From Anaspis maculata (lineage: Eukaryota > Arthropoda > Insecta > Coleoptera > Scraptiidae), in NCBI GenBank assembly GCA_949128115.1, contig OX421966.1, positions 2,666,001 to 2,730,000 of the forward strand: 64,000 nt of DNA, in the 5' to 3' direction. The notes beneath the pieces are model-generated. The model saw only the letters and a program-made list of their open reading frames with translations. It searched no databases and was not told the DNA's origin. Position numbers and translations under genes: made by a program. Shown in pieces: positions 10,239 through 19,299 of the stretch. Position 1 is the first letter of the stretch; every line of letters begins with the position of its first letter.

Positions 10239-10334
10239 ATTCGAAACCCTTCACCGGTGGCGACGCCGACGTCGAGGGACGCCAGCCCGGAGCCTCATGA
10301 ACCCGTCCGGACGCCACCACCACCACCATCAAAA
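10239..10334 (+). CDS. Pro-rich micro-exon 2 (type A)
   Basis: The exon is 96 bases, phase 0 on both sides, bounded by ATTTTCAG at 10238 and GTAATT at 10335. It differs from micro-exon 1 by an Ala-to-Val change near residue 7 and a Pro-to-Ser change just before the final Lys (PPPPPSK). Confidence 0.65.
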
Positions 10335-10451
10335 GTAATTATTTGACCAAATAGGCCAGTAGCCTCAAAGTGGCCTCAAAGAGATTTTTCTCTCTAGAAA
10401 ACAAACCAAAAAGGAATCATGTTGTTTTCAACATCATTTAATTATTTTCAG

Positions 10452-10568
10452 CTTTATGGCTCTCCAACGGCGATTCCCGGCGCCACGCCGAGGGAGTTTG
10501 ATTTCGCCGACCCTCCTCCAGCGGGCGAGCCCACCCAGCAGCCCGTCCGGATTCCACCACCACCAAAA
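10452..10568 (+). CDS. Pro-rich micro-exon 3 (type B)
   Basis: The exon is 117 bases, 39 codons, phase 0 on both sides, between ATTATTTTCAG (ends 10451) and GTAATT (10569). It begins LYGSPTAIPGATPREFDFAD and ends VRIPPPPK. The FDFADPPPAGEP part is absent from type A exons, while the PVR-x-PPPPK ending is shared, so types A and B are diverged homologues. Confidence 0.65.
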
Positions 10569-10685
10569 GTAATTATCTGACCAAATAGGCCAGTAGCCTC
10601 AAAGTGGCCTCAAAGAGATTTTTCTCTCTAGAAAACAAACTAAAAAGGAATCATGTTGTTTTCAACATCATTTTATTATTTTCAG

Positions 10686-10775
10686 ATTCATACCGCTTCA
10701 CCGGCGGCCTCGCCGACGAGGGACGCCAGCCCGGACCCTGGTGAGCCCGTCCGGACGCCACCACCACCACCAAAA
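10686..10775 (+). CDS. Pro-rich micro-exon 4 (type A, short)
   Basis: The exon is 90 bases, 30 codons, phase 0 on both sides. It begins IHTASPAASPTRDASPDPGE and ends VRTPPPPPK. Relative to micro-exon 1 it has an in-frame loss of two codons and several replacements, whereas the introns on both sides are almost unchanged. Confidence 0.65.
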
Positions 10776-10892
10776 GTAATTATCTGACCAAATAGGCCAG
10801 TAGCCTCAAAGTGGCCTCAAAGAGATTTTTCTCTCTAGAAAACAAACTAAAAAGGAATCATGTTGTTTTCAACATCATTTAATTATTTTCAG

Positions 10893-11009
10893 CTTTATGG
10901 CTCTCCAACGGCGATTCCTGGCGCCACGCCGAGGAAGTTTGATTTCGCCGACCCTCCTCCAGCGGGCGAGCCCACCCAGCAGGCCGTCCGGATTCCACCA
11001 CCACCAAAA
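10893..11009 (+). CDS. Pro-rich micro-exon 5 (type B)
   Basis: The exon is 117 bases, phase 0 on both sides. It matches micro-exon 3 except for a Glu-to-Lys change (ATPRKFDF) and a Pro-to-Ala change before VRIPPPPK. The near identity of exons 3 and 5, separated by a type A exon, implies that a two-exon block was duplicated. Confidence 0.65.
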
Positions 11010-11127
11010 GTAATTATCTGACCAAATAGGCCAGTAACCTCAAAGTGGCCTCAAAGAGATTTTTCTCTCTAGAAAACAAACTAAAAAGGAATCATGTTGT
11101 TTTTAAACATCATTTTATTATTTTCAG

Positions 11128-11241
11128 ATTTATACCTCTCCACCGGCGGCCTCGCCTCGCCGCGCCTCGCCGACGAGATTCGCCGACCCTGACCCTGAGC
11201 CCATCCAGACCCAGCCCGTCCGGATGCCACCACCACCAAAA
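11128..11241 (+). CDS. Pro-rich micro-exon 6 (A/B mixture)
   Basis: The exon is 114 bases, 38 codons, phase 0 on both sides, from ATTTTCAG (ends 11127) to GTAATT (11242). The N-terminal part, IYTSPPAASP, resembles type A; the middle, RFADPDPEPIQTQPVR, resembles type B; the end is PPPPK. It may be a recombinant or the ancestral form. After its donor the array stops and the sequence becomes unrelated near 11265. Confidence 0.6.
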
Positions 11242-11246
11242 GTAAT

Positions 11247-12030
11247 TATCTGACCAAATAGGCCACTAGCAGGAAGCGAAAAAGCGACATATGCTTGCAA
11301 AAGGTCCCATAGAAAATGTTTCTTCCGATATAAGTTTACTGGGGGAGTCCTAATGAAGAATCCAAATTTGTGACCTTGTGTGACCTCCGGAACCGTGCTA
11401 AAAAAAATGAAGAAGTTGAAAGTTCGTGAAAATCGTCCGTTTTTCTTGAATAACTCGTAAAGGTCTTCCACCCCTTCTCATATTTATTGCCTGGAACAAA
11501 TCCAAGAAACCTGCTCTCAGTACAGACCAAAAAATTTGTCAGCAGTTTTCTTCAAAAATATACTTGCAAGAAATTTAGCGAACAAAATTCCAAAACACAT
11601 CTACCAATGTATTAAGGATTATGGCGGCGGCATAAAAGTATCCACTTGTATACCTCCGCCGGCGTAAAAGCGGGTTGATTGCAGCGTGGTACGTGGTTGT
11701 CGCCTAAAAAAACCATCGTGATCGACGCCAGGCAACTTAGTCTTTTTTCAATTTTTATTCTAATATTCCGTGTGCAAAATAATTGTTTGGGAATAAAACA
11801 TTGTATTGTATTCGGAGTATAAATGGCTTTATGTGACTCGTCCGGATTTCATTCGGCTCGCTGCGCTCGGCGCTTAAACTTTCATACATCGTCATGTAAA
11901 GTGTCACTTATACTCCTAATACAATGAATATCTATTATCGATGAAATTTTTTTAAATATTTTTCCCGTAAAGATGGACAGATTTTAAGACGCTTCCATGA
12001 GTTTTAGAATTTTGCTGAAAAATGGTAAAT
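11247..12030. other. No gene seen; one small hairpin
   Basis: The sequence is AT-rich with no exon-like frame. A hairpin of about 125 bases lies at 11808-11932, where ATTGTATTCGGAGTATAAAT pairs with ACTTATACTCCTAATACAAT; it is probably a short inverted-repeat element. Confidence 0.5.
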
Positions 12031-12031
12031 C

Positions 12032-12170
12032 CAGTCCACTGTGAGCCTGCCTAAAATAAGAATTCATTCGATCACACGAACTGATTAGGATCATTTTTCA
12101 ATAGTTTATATCTGATAACTACCCAATTCTAATAATATAAAACATGATGTTCATTATTTTCGGTCGAGGG
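12032..12170 (+). repeat. Decayed copy of the locus around the 32030 exon
   Basis: The right half of the 120-bp hairpin MITE (GAGCCTGCCTAAAATAAG to GATCACACG) is followed by GAACTGATTAGGATCATTTTTCA and AACATGATGTTCATTATTTTCGG. The same order is found at 31898-32015, where an acceptor and the exon at 32030 follow. Here the acceptor and exon have been lost after TTTTCGG, so this is an eroded paralogue. It ties the 12-14.75 kb block to the 31.8-35.9 kb block. Confidence 0.7.
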
Positions 12171-12559
12171 TCACGTACAGGGTACAGGTAATTATATTTG
12201 TCCGTATTTCGCAACGAAAGAGAAAGGATGGATTCTTGTGGCGTGAGTTGCCAGATCTGTGCAGATAAAAATGTAACAAAAAAATAAGTTTTTGAAATCT
12301 GGGCTGGCAAGAGAATGAGGGTATCTTTTCGAAAAATATTAGAAATTTTGGAAAAAAAATTCGAGCTTCACGAATTTCAAAATATCCAAATACTTATTTG
12401 TTTTCATACTTGATTTGAGGATTACCCTTCTTTTTTTCAATTCTCCTACTCCATTGGTTTCCACGAAATTCACGTTTAAAGAAAAAACAGTAGAAAATGC
12501 TGTCCTTAAAATGTAAAATTCCTTGGCTTTATTATCAAGTTCGTGCCCTTAGTTTACAG

Positions 12560-12651
12560 AAGGCTTTGTAGGGTCGAACCAGAGGACGGCGACCGACGAT
12601 GTTGGCGCAGTCGAACACGGCAGTGATGAAGTCCAGCCTGCCATCAGCCAG
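12560..12651 (+). pseudogene. Damaged exon copy ending CAG|GTCAGTCACG
   Basis: An acceptor-like tract, CTTAGTTTACAG, ends at 12559 and the segment ends with GTCCAGCCTGCCATCAGCCAG at the donor GTCAGT (12652). The last 25 bases and the donor match the ends of the segments at 12811-12947 and 32980-33055. A stop (TAG at 12569-12571) interrupts the phase-0 reading and the length is not a multiple of three. I read it as a decayed exon of the same module. Confidence 0.4.
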
Positions 12652-12810
12652 GTCAGTCACGTTAATCACGTCTGAGTTCAGTGAGACGTTGAGGACACCT
12701 TGATGAGCGTGTATGCAAAAATTCAGCTCCGCTCCAGTTTTGTTGAGATTGAAACCTAAAATTCCTGGGCTATAATATCAAGTTCGTGCCTTCGTGTCCT
12801 TGATTTGCAG

Positions 12811-12947
12811 GATGTTGTGGATGATATGGACCGGCGCCAAAGGGTGAAGGGTGAATATGAAGTCGAAACCGAGCCCCTGGATGAGGTCCAGCCTCTACAG
12901 TCCAACCCCTGGATGAGGATAATTAGGTCCAGCCTCCCATCAACCAG
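12811..12947 (+). CDS. Candidate exon, acidic 'EPLDEVQP' module
   Basis: The acceptor CCTTGATTTGCAG ends at 12810 and the donor CAG|GTCAGT starts at 12948. In phase 0 the frame is open and reads DVVDDMDRRQRVKGEYEVET then EPLDEVQP. The total of 137 bases leaves the end out of phase 0, because an extra duplication (TCCAACCCCTGGATGAGG) has been inserted compared with 32980-33055. It may be functional with another phase or may be damaged. The Asp/Glu-rich composition resembles the exon at 13332. Confidence 0.4.
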
Positions 12948-12964
12948 GTCAGTCACGTTAATCA

Positions 12965-13290
12965 AGTGATAATAGGGAGTTTGCGATTTCATTGAACGTA
13001 CGACTAACGCAACGTAGAACGTGAAAACTCTCCTGTAACTAAGGAATTGCCGATAACAAACTCGCCAATTTACACGTTGAAAGTTACGTTACGTCGTAAG
13101 TACGTGTGGACACAAACTTCCCATCAGGAAGTCTGCGATTTTATTGAACGTACGACGTAACGCAACCTGGAGCGTGAAAACTCCCGTGCAAATTCATTAG
13201 TTACAGGGGAATTCTCACGTTCTACGTTGCGTTACGTCGTACGTTCAATGAAATCACAACAAAACTATTACAGTCACGCTTTAGTCACGT
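12965..13290. repeat. Two diverged copies of the 203-bp hairpin satellite
   Basis: The block has the same words as the array at 33065-34975: GAACGTACGAC...CAACG, GTGAAAACTC, TTACGTCGTACGTTCAATG and AGTCACGCTTTAGTCACGT. Arms face each other around a centre rich in ATTCATTAGTTACAGGGG. Only about one and a half units are present here, compared with nine in the 33 kb copy. Confidence 0.8.
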
Positions 13291-13331
13291 GACTGAAACG
13301 GACGACGGCATCCTGGATTCTTGATTCACAG

Positions 13332-13448
13332 GAAAAGCTTCTGAATCTAATGGGACAGGGGCCAGCGCCCGACTTTCACGTGGACCAAGAGATAGAGTCC
13401 GAGCCCGAACCCGACTCCGACCCCGTGCCCGAGGTGCACCAGATTAAG
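13332..13448 (+). CDS. Phase-0 exon, acidic Pro/Glu/Asp module
   Basis: The acceptor TTCTTGATTCACAG ends at 13331; the donor AAG|GTAT starts at 13449. The exon is 117 bases, 39 codons, phase 0 at both ends, open throughout. It reads EKLLNLMGQGPAPDFHVDQE followed by a run of ESEPEPDSDPVPEV and ends HQIK. An intact splice context is also seen in the paralogue at 35024-35080, which is shortened by 60 bases and carries a stop. A solo LTR has inserted four bases inside the intron (13453-13988), so the donor is now GTAT followed by TGTTAC rather than GTATGTAC; splicing may be weakened. Confidence 0.55.
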
Positions 13449-13452
13449 GTAT

Positions 13453-13988
13453 TGTTACAAGCGGCGATTCCGTGCATTCTGGTAAACAAGCGATCTTTCT
13501 AGATTCTTCCATCCATCAGATCGCGGTGTGGATACAAGTGCGGAGCTCTGGACATTTCCAGAAGTATACGCGATGGCTTGGCATTAGGAACCTTCAACGC
13601 GCTCGATCAAGACACATCTGCTCATTTTGGCGGAGGCGCCGGTTCTAGAGCACGGCAAAATTATACGGTGCAAGATTTTTTGGGAGTCGTCTGGGTACCG
13701 TATGTCGGGTCACTGTGGAAACTACTGGAGAATGCATGTAACATTCGAGTTGAACTAGTCGGACCTATATGAGGCATCAATCGTCGTCTCACGACCAGTA
13801 TTGAATTGGAATGCGAAGTGGTAGCGAGCAGATAGAAGCGAAGTGGATCTGGATCGTAGATATCTGCGATATATTCCAGGCGTAGATAATTGTTGTCGTG
13901 TATTCATTGTAGTACGCAGTAATAAACAGTTTGTGTTTTAAAAGGATTGTCTCAATTATAATCGAACCCGTACGCGAAATACGTAACA
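13453..13988 (+). mobile_element. Solo LTR, 536 bp, with GTAT target duplication
   Basis: It begins TGTTACAAGCGG and ends ACGTAACA, the TG...CA ends of an LTR, and is flanked by GTAT at 13449-13452 and 13989-13992. Four-base duplications are usual for Gypsy-type integrases. The paralogous intron at 35081 runs GTATGTACAGGTGATCC without it, giving a direct empty site. The end region shares CGTGTATTCATTGTAGTACGC with the LTRs at 31382-31738 and, inverted, at 30926-31380. No internal retrotransposon sequence is present. Confidence 0.9.
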
Positions 13989-14750
13989 GTATGTACGGGA
14001 TGATTCATCGAGATGCCCCTCCGCCCTGTTAGAATCTCACCTGTTGGAATAAACTCCGGTAACACAACCTTATCTAAACGATGGAAAAACTGTCACGTCA
14101 GTTTTTAAACATGATCGGTAGAATGTAACGTTTTCGACAGCACCGGGTGCAAACGACTTGCCCATCGTTATATGTATAGGAAATGTCACAAATGCTGTAC
14201 CATAGTACCATGCACTCGTTCTGATCCACTAGAGCTTCATAACCACTTGAAAAAACAAATGGAGTTTAAAATTCAGAGACCGTTTCGGCATAACATAAAT
14301 TTTCAAAAACAGATGAAATTTTTTTCAAACTTGCCTATGTTTGCACACTCTTCTTTGGCACCCTGTAATGACTTTGGTCACTGAGCACGGTTCGTCTGAA
14401 AAAAATTACCTTGAAAAAATTGCCCATGTTTGAATTTCGATTTTTTCTCACTAACTATGCTTTTTTGAAAATAATGAGACCTTAATGAGAAAAATATTAG
14501 GGTGAATTTTTGTACAATCTGCAATTTTGTCGAAAAATCTACATTTTTGATATTTTGTCTAGCTTCTTTCGAATTAATGCCAAAATTGTCATCTGTATCA
14601 GCACTGATACTCATGAGTAGCTAGGGAAAAGGTGACTCCAACTTAAGGTGGAACAGCATAAGCCAAGGGGTGCGTGTCCAAGGGGAAGCTAGCTTAGTCA
14701 CCATTATGCAAACTCCTGGACACAAATTTTACGCACACAGGAGTGAGTAT
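13989..14750 (+). repeat. Right part of the 12-14.75 kb duplicated block
   Basis: From GTATGTACGGGATGATTC the sequence aligns with 35081 onward through CTGTTAGAATCTCACC, ACTGTCACGTCAGTTTTTAA and TTGCACACTCTTCTTTGGCACC to about 14382, then again around 14640-14735 with 35830-35920 (AAGGTGGAACAGCA and CAAGGGGAAGCT). Divergence is visibly higher than between the 6-7.5 kb units. The open frame 14172-14384 is shared with 35225-35479, but it contains length-changing indels and looks non-coding. Confidence 0.8.
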
Positions 14751-14869
14751 TTTTCAATTTTTTTTTTTCATCTCTAGCGACGCATCCAGCCAGATCGTAC
14801 AGTAAAAGCAAAAACTGGCGGTAAAGCCGGCGGCGTGAGGTTCAATAGTGCACCTTCTTTTTGAAGGAT

Positions 14870-16146
14870 TAGTGAACGCAAGATGTTTATTAGGGTTCTA
14901 CCATTATTTGGGCGGAAATTTCAATATGGCGGCCAACATAGTGGCAGAATCATGGAATTTGGCTTGAAAATCAGAATGATCGTGACAAGGGAAAGTTCCA
15001 AGCTCCATAAAAATCGTTCTACTAATAAGAAATTTCAATATGGCGGCCAAGATGACGGCAGAGCATCATTTGTCCAAAATCTGATGTATTTTGATGAAAT
15101 TCACATCGCCTGCAAATTTCACTCAAATCGGACCACTTTCAGAGAAATTTAAAATGGCGGATCAAAGATGGCAGACAAGTGACAGAAATCATTGGTCAAC
15201 TTTAAATGGTGCACACGTACGCATTTGATTGGCGTTCGCACCCCATCGATATCTTTTTTCATTGCGGCATGATTCTCCCCTCTAGTTCTATAACTTTGAA
15301 ACATGTTCAAAATGGATGGAGAATACAAGATGGCGGCGGGGCATCAGTTGTCGAAAATTGGATGGATCTTGATGTGGTTTACATTGCCTGCAAATTTCAT
15401 TCTAATCGGATCACTTTCAGAGCAATTCAAAATGGCGGATCAGATGGCTGCAAAGTAACAAAAAACCAAAAGTCAACTTGACGTCCTGGACATTATTTAC
15501 TATTGAGCTCAAACTCAACCTCAACTCAAACAATTTATTGGCCATCATAAAGTTGCTTTACAACAAACATGGCATGTCTTGCATGTATAACATATTATTG
15601 ACATCACATAACGATCAGCGTTTACATCACATCGATATCTTTTTCCTGAGGGAGTTGATATCCCGGGTACAGACAGACAGACGGGCGGACGGACGGGAAA
15701 AGTGGAGCTAAAAGCGCCGTTTTCCCATTTTTTGAGAAAGTGCGCTAAAAACCATTTTCAAAACTTAACTTTGATAGCCTCTATCTCCGTTATAAAGCGT
15801 TTCCGATATAATTTTTTTCAATTCCACCGTTTGTATATTTATTGCTCCAAAGTTTTTTCGAGGTTTTTTTTAGAGCTTTCACATTGATTTAGTAAAATAA
15901 TTCACCTACAATCAGTTCTCGATTCGTCTCGTACGATTTTTTTCAACAAATCAAACTATCCATTGCGATTCAGTTCGACTTACAGTAATCGATTCACTGA
16001 CAACATTTGGACATCCCTAGTTTAGGTACACAGAAAAGTTGAGAATGATAATAAATTGGTTTCTATTTTGATTGAGGCTACTGGCTAACATGCCGGCACA
16101 TGTCGGCACCGCCGGCAGCAAATACCCGAAAAAATGAAAGTTTGCA
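14870..16146 (+). repeat. Tail of the 6-7.5 kb unit, copy 1
   Basis: The segment matches 20995-22413 and 28560-29982. It contains repeated words such as ATTTCAATATGGCGGCCAA and AAATGGCGGATCA in units of roughly 130 bases, then TATCCCGGGTACAGACAGAC and ends with CATGCCGGCACATGTCGGCAC before the next unit begins. Open frames rich in 'FQYGGQ' arise from these repeats and are not convincing genes. Confidence 0.85.
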
Positions 16147-16581
16147 TATTCGATGGTAGAGGTCGCCCCCATTAGTTAGACAGCAAAACAGCGGCTCGGC
16201 TACCGATTGAAGAAATAAATAATTCATTTTCTGATCGCAATAAATGACACTTTCGTAAGTTAAAATTCATCGATCAGATCAAATTTTTATTTATGATGAA
16301 ATCTGAAGTACTCAAAACACGATGCAAGCGGTAAAAGAATACTAACATAACAGTTAAAAGCGAGCCTCACAACACATTCCCTCCTTCGATTCCCTGGGCG
16401 CCACTGATCACCCAGTAAAACGTTACACCGAGCGTTACACCAAAGCGTTACACATCATCCTCGCATCAACCGAATTCACTCTCATCCACAGAGTCCCTCA
16501 TCTGTGATTGTTGTGATCTAAGCGAGCGATAAGAAGTTTTACTTCAAAATGTTGTTCATTGTTTTCGGTTTTTCTTTACAG

Positions 16582-16743
16582 TTGATACAAAACGGCAAAG
16601 CTGATGTCCAGCAGGACATTATTGAGGTGGCGGAGGCATGGCTGGCCCGGTGGTGGGTCGATGATCTGCGGGGGCGGGTGTACGCCATCCGCAGAGGCCG
16701 CCCAACAAGCGACGCATACGCCCGCCGGTTGCGGCGCATCCTT
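16582..16743 (+). CDS. Exon of the 'RRWF/LWGRV' module, copy 2, strongly diverged
   Basis: The acceptor tract (TTTCTTTACAG, ends 16581) is identical to copy 1. A phase-0 donor candidate, CTT|GTGAAT, follows 16743 and gives 54 codons. The core reads RWWVDDLRGRVYAI, clearly homologous to RRWFAELWGRVDAM of copy 3 but with most other residues replaced and a more basic C-terminal part (DAYARRLRRIL). The usual PPP-containing end and GTATGT/GTACCA donor are absent; a Tc1-like scrap follows instead. It may be a functional variant or an inactivated copy. Family unknown. Confidence 0.45.
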
Positions 16744-16830
16744 GTGAATAATAAAATCAGCTCAATGATGTGGCTAAACTTACTGCCCGATATCAATCCA
16801 ATTGAGCTCGAATGAATACTGGATAAAAGA
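16744..16830 (+). pseudogene. Possible Tc1/mariner transposase scrap
   Basis: Reading on from the exon frame gives MMWLNLLPDINPIELE before a TGA. The DxNPIE motif resembles the second catalytic aspartate region of Tc1/mariner transposases (usually SPDLNPIE). The match is short, so it is tentative. A Tc1-like C-terminus lies 0.75 kb downstream at 17574-17753, which makes a broken element plausible. Confidence 0.35.
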
Positions 16831-16931
16831 GACTTAATCGCCAGCCTGATCTAAAACTACCACTACCAAGGCACTACTCGGCACGAAGCAGAAACCTGAA
16901 TCGAAAAGCCCAAAGTTTCCTTCTGGGTGGC

Positions 16932-17135
16932 ATGGCGGAAGTTGCCCAGTTCTATTCAAGCTTAGCAACGAAAGAGATGGAGAAATCACAGGAGCACAAC
17001 AATTACGCAGCAAACGCGTTTATCAAGGATAATGCTGAACGTCTGCAAAGGGACGACGCTGGTGGACTTACACAGCCTTCACGTCCAAAAAGCGACGACA
17101 TATATCGACAGTTTGGTGGACTACCACCTTGCTGA
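16932..17135 (+). CDS. Coding-like piece of unknown family, unit copy 2
   Basis: The frame reads MAEVAQFYSSLATKEMEKSQ, then a hydrophilic Asn/Ala/Asp-rich part, and ends YRQFGGLPPC before TGA at 17133. In the paralogue at 23119 a one-base difference (CTTGTGATGG against CTTGCTGATGG) removes this stop, so copy 2 is frame-shifted relative to copy 3 or the reverse. The frame is open upstream of the ATG to about 16855. Further on, in another frame, a strong donor ACC|GTAAGT lies at 17258. I do not recognise the family and cannot assign an acceptor. Confidence 0.35.
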   Translation: MAEVAQFYSSLATKEMEKSQEHNNYAANAFIKDNAERLQRDDAGGLTQPSRPKSDDIYRQFGGLPPC

Positions 17136-17331
17136 TGGTGAAGCCGGTTGTGCGGTTTCGAAAAAATAGAAATCATAACCGGCAGAGGAAACCACTGCGG
17201 TGGTGTGTCAAGACTAAGAATTGCGGTGATGGAACATCTGTCAGGGAGGAATATACCGTAAGTTGTTACTCAAAATGGTGTAGGTATCAATTTATTTGGT
17301 TTTGGTCCCAGATTGAATTTATTTTGTTCTA

Positions 17332-17451
17332 TCGTGTGATCGAATGAATCCTTATTTTAGGTAGGCTGTGGTCTAGCCGAACGCAGCTTCGCACCCCTGA
17401 ATTTGACCAGGTCACAGCCTACCTAAAATAAGAATTCATTTGATCACACGA
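17332..17451. mobile_element. 120-bp hairpin MITE (TCGTGTGATC family), copy in unit 2
   Basis: The element begins TCGTGTGATCGAATGAAT, ends ATTCATTTGATCACACGA, and is flanked by TA on both sides. Inner arms GTAGGCTGTG and CACAGCCTAC also pair, so the element folds as one stem. The TA duplication and its small size fit a Tc1/mariner-type MITE. Relatives are at 24891, 31826 and 37689, and half a copy is at 12032. Confidence 0.85.
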
Positions 17452-17573
17452 TAGATACCAAGAGTCCAGTTGGAATCCGGGCTCACTATGGGTATTCCTC
17501 CCACAGAAAAGATATCGTATTGAGACTGTCTAATGGGGATAGGTACTGTCCCCATTAGACTAGGGACTTACAG

Positions 17574-17753
17574 TTCTTCAAAGAAGACTGTCAGCCCTAC
17601 CAGTACAACTCACTACAAGACAAGAACTTATTGGATGCTCTAACCGCGAAGTGGAGAGAAATCCCTGTGGCAACTATCAATAACCTGTTCAAAGGTATGT
17701 TCAGATCCTACCAAAAAGTGGTGCGGTCCAGACCAGGTCCAACTTTCGATTGA
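17574..17753 (+). pseudogene. Tc1/mariner transposase C-terminal fragment, unit copy 2
   Basis: The 59-codon frame reads LLDALTAKWREIPVATINNL, then MFRSYQKVVRSRPG, and stops with TGA at 17751. This matches the C-terminus of Tc1-like transposases, where 'W..IP...I..L..SM..R...V....G' precedes the stop. Catalytic residues lie upstream in the family and are missing here. The same fragment is in unit copy 3 at 25133-25312. Confidence 0.65.
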
Positions 17754-19299
17754 AATATTTTGCCCCGTTCATCTTCATTGCTCATAATTTAAATATAATT
17801 TAAAAAAAGTTGGTATGAATTAACGTGATAAAGTAACTGAATAAGAAAAAAAAAACATATTTTCGTAACAAAGCAACGTAGAGCATCAAACTAAAAAAAT
17901 AAGAGTTCCTCATACTGTTGATTACCGCATACAGCAAATTTCAAAATTATGGAGTGGCCACAAAAGTTCCTGCACCATTTCAAAAAAGTACAAAATTGCA
18001 AGGTATCTTTTACCACCCTGTATTGAGCACATCGCTGCCATTGTGAGAAGAAAATTTTTGAAATCGAACCAACAGTTTTCGATTTTTCCACTCTCGAAAA
18101 ATTGCAAATTTTCAACTTTTCATCCCGTGAACAGATTTTCAATTTTTTTTATAACAAGAGGTGACTGGTTCTTGCACATCTTCTGACAATTTCTTTTCCC
18201 AATTTTCCAGTTGAAAATTTGAAACCAGCTCATCGCCGAGGGCTGACTCAAATGATGGAGCTCAGAAGGAAGCCCATAATTGACAATTTTCACAATGGAA
18301 TTGGAGGGGGCTTTGAGTTTTTCCGAGAAATTTTTTTGACATAATGTTTAGTTTGCGGCAAATTATGCTTGAATCTATCTATCTCTCAAACTCCGAGTGC
18401 CCACCCGAAGGTACGACTGAAAAAAAAATTCGTAGGTTTCTGGATACCAGTCGGGAAAATTTTGTGTCGCCCACAATAGATTTTTATTCATGTTGTGGTA
18501 CACCTGACCGACGTTTCTGAGCCAAAAGCTCATTTTCATGTCTTCACACTACAAGACGCATGCTCACAAAATTGTATTACAATCGATCTAGGAACTTCGG
18601 AGGAAAAACAAGCCCATTTTTACCAATTTTCCGAAGAAATTTATTTTTATTTTCCATTCAAGTTGCACGTCTGATTTTAATCGGAGCTGCTCATGTTTTA
18701 TCGAGTCTCTCGCGGGTACTTTTGCTACAAACCAAACTAGCTTGGAATCTATTCGGTACTTCTCGAGCTCTTTAACCTCAAAGTTTTTATTTTAACAGCT
18801 TATAACTTGGACACTCGAAGATTTAAAATACCGTAGGCTAAGGTCATCGCAGAGTCTGAATAAATGAAATGAAATGAAATGAAATGACAGATGACAGGTA
18901 TGTGATAACGGTTGCATATTTTGGATAGTTTTCTAAGAGCTTCAAAATGACCTGTCAAAAATCAAAATCGTTACGTCAACATTTCTTGTCACTCTTTGAC
19001 ATTGACATTTCTTGTTGAAAGGTGACACGTTGAAAATCACATTTTCTCTTCTCTACCATAAACCATAATACGTGCATACCAAATTTGATCGAACTCAGTC
19101 AAACGGTTTAGAAAAAAATCGAAGGGTCAAAAAAAAACTGACATACATACACATTAGATATTTAGTCTGGGGGCATAGGGTCAAGAAAGGCTTGGCCGTG
19201 TGCAACTTCGTGAAGATATATAGAGATATGTCCTCATCGATTCCTGGGTGATCAAGGATCATGAAAAATTATGGTGGAATATTGACATCTGCTGCAGGC

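Larger units (their letters stand above)
9949..11246 (+). repeat. Six-unit tandem array of micro-exon plus BEL-derived intron
   Basis: Each unit is about 200-220 bases: an intron of roughly 115-118 bases, then a GC-rich exon of 90-117 bases. The intron begins GTAATTATCTGACC, contains GTGGCCTCAAAGAG and AAAACAAAC, and ends TTATTATTTTCAG. The middle of the intron is the BEL/Pao block found once, in context, at 9949-10003. The first unit therefore begins inside the transposon fragment, and the array was amplified from that junction. Exon types alternate A, A, B, A, B, A/B. Introns are nearly identical between units while exons fall into distinct types. Confidence 0.85.

Noticed and set aside
9949..11246. 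Aphid-type bicycle or schistosome-type MEG gene
   Set aside because: The micro-exon layout is reminiscent, but there is no CYC motif, no cysteine pattern and no signal-peptide exon; the exons are longer than MEG exons.
14883..15152. 'FQYGGQ' repeat ORFs in the unit tails
   Set aside because: They derive from AATATGGCGGCCAAG-type repeats, have different ends in each unit copy and lack splice or start context.
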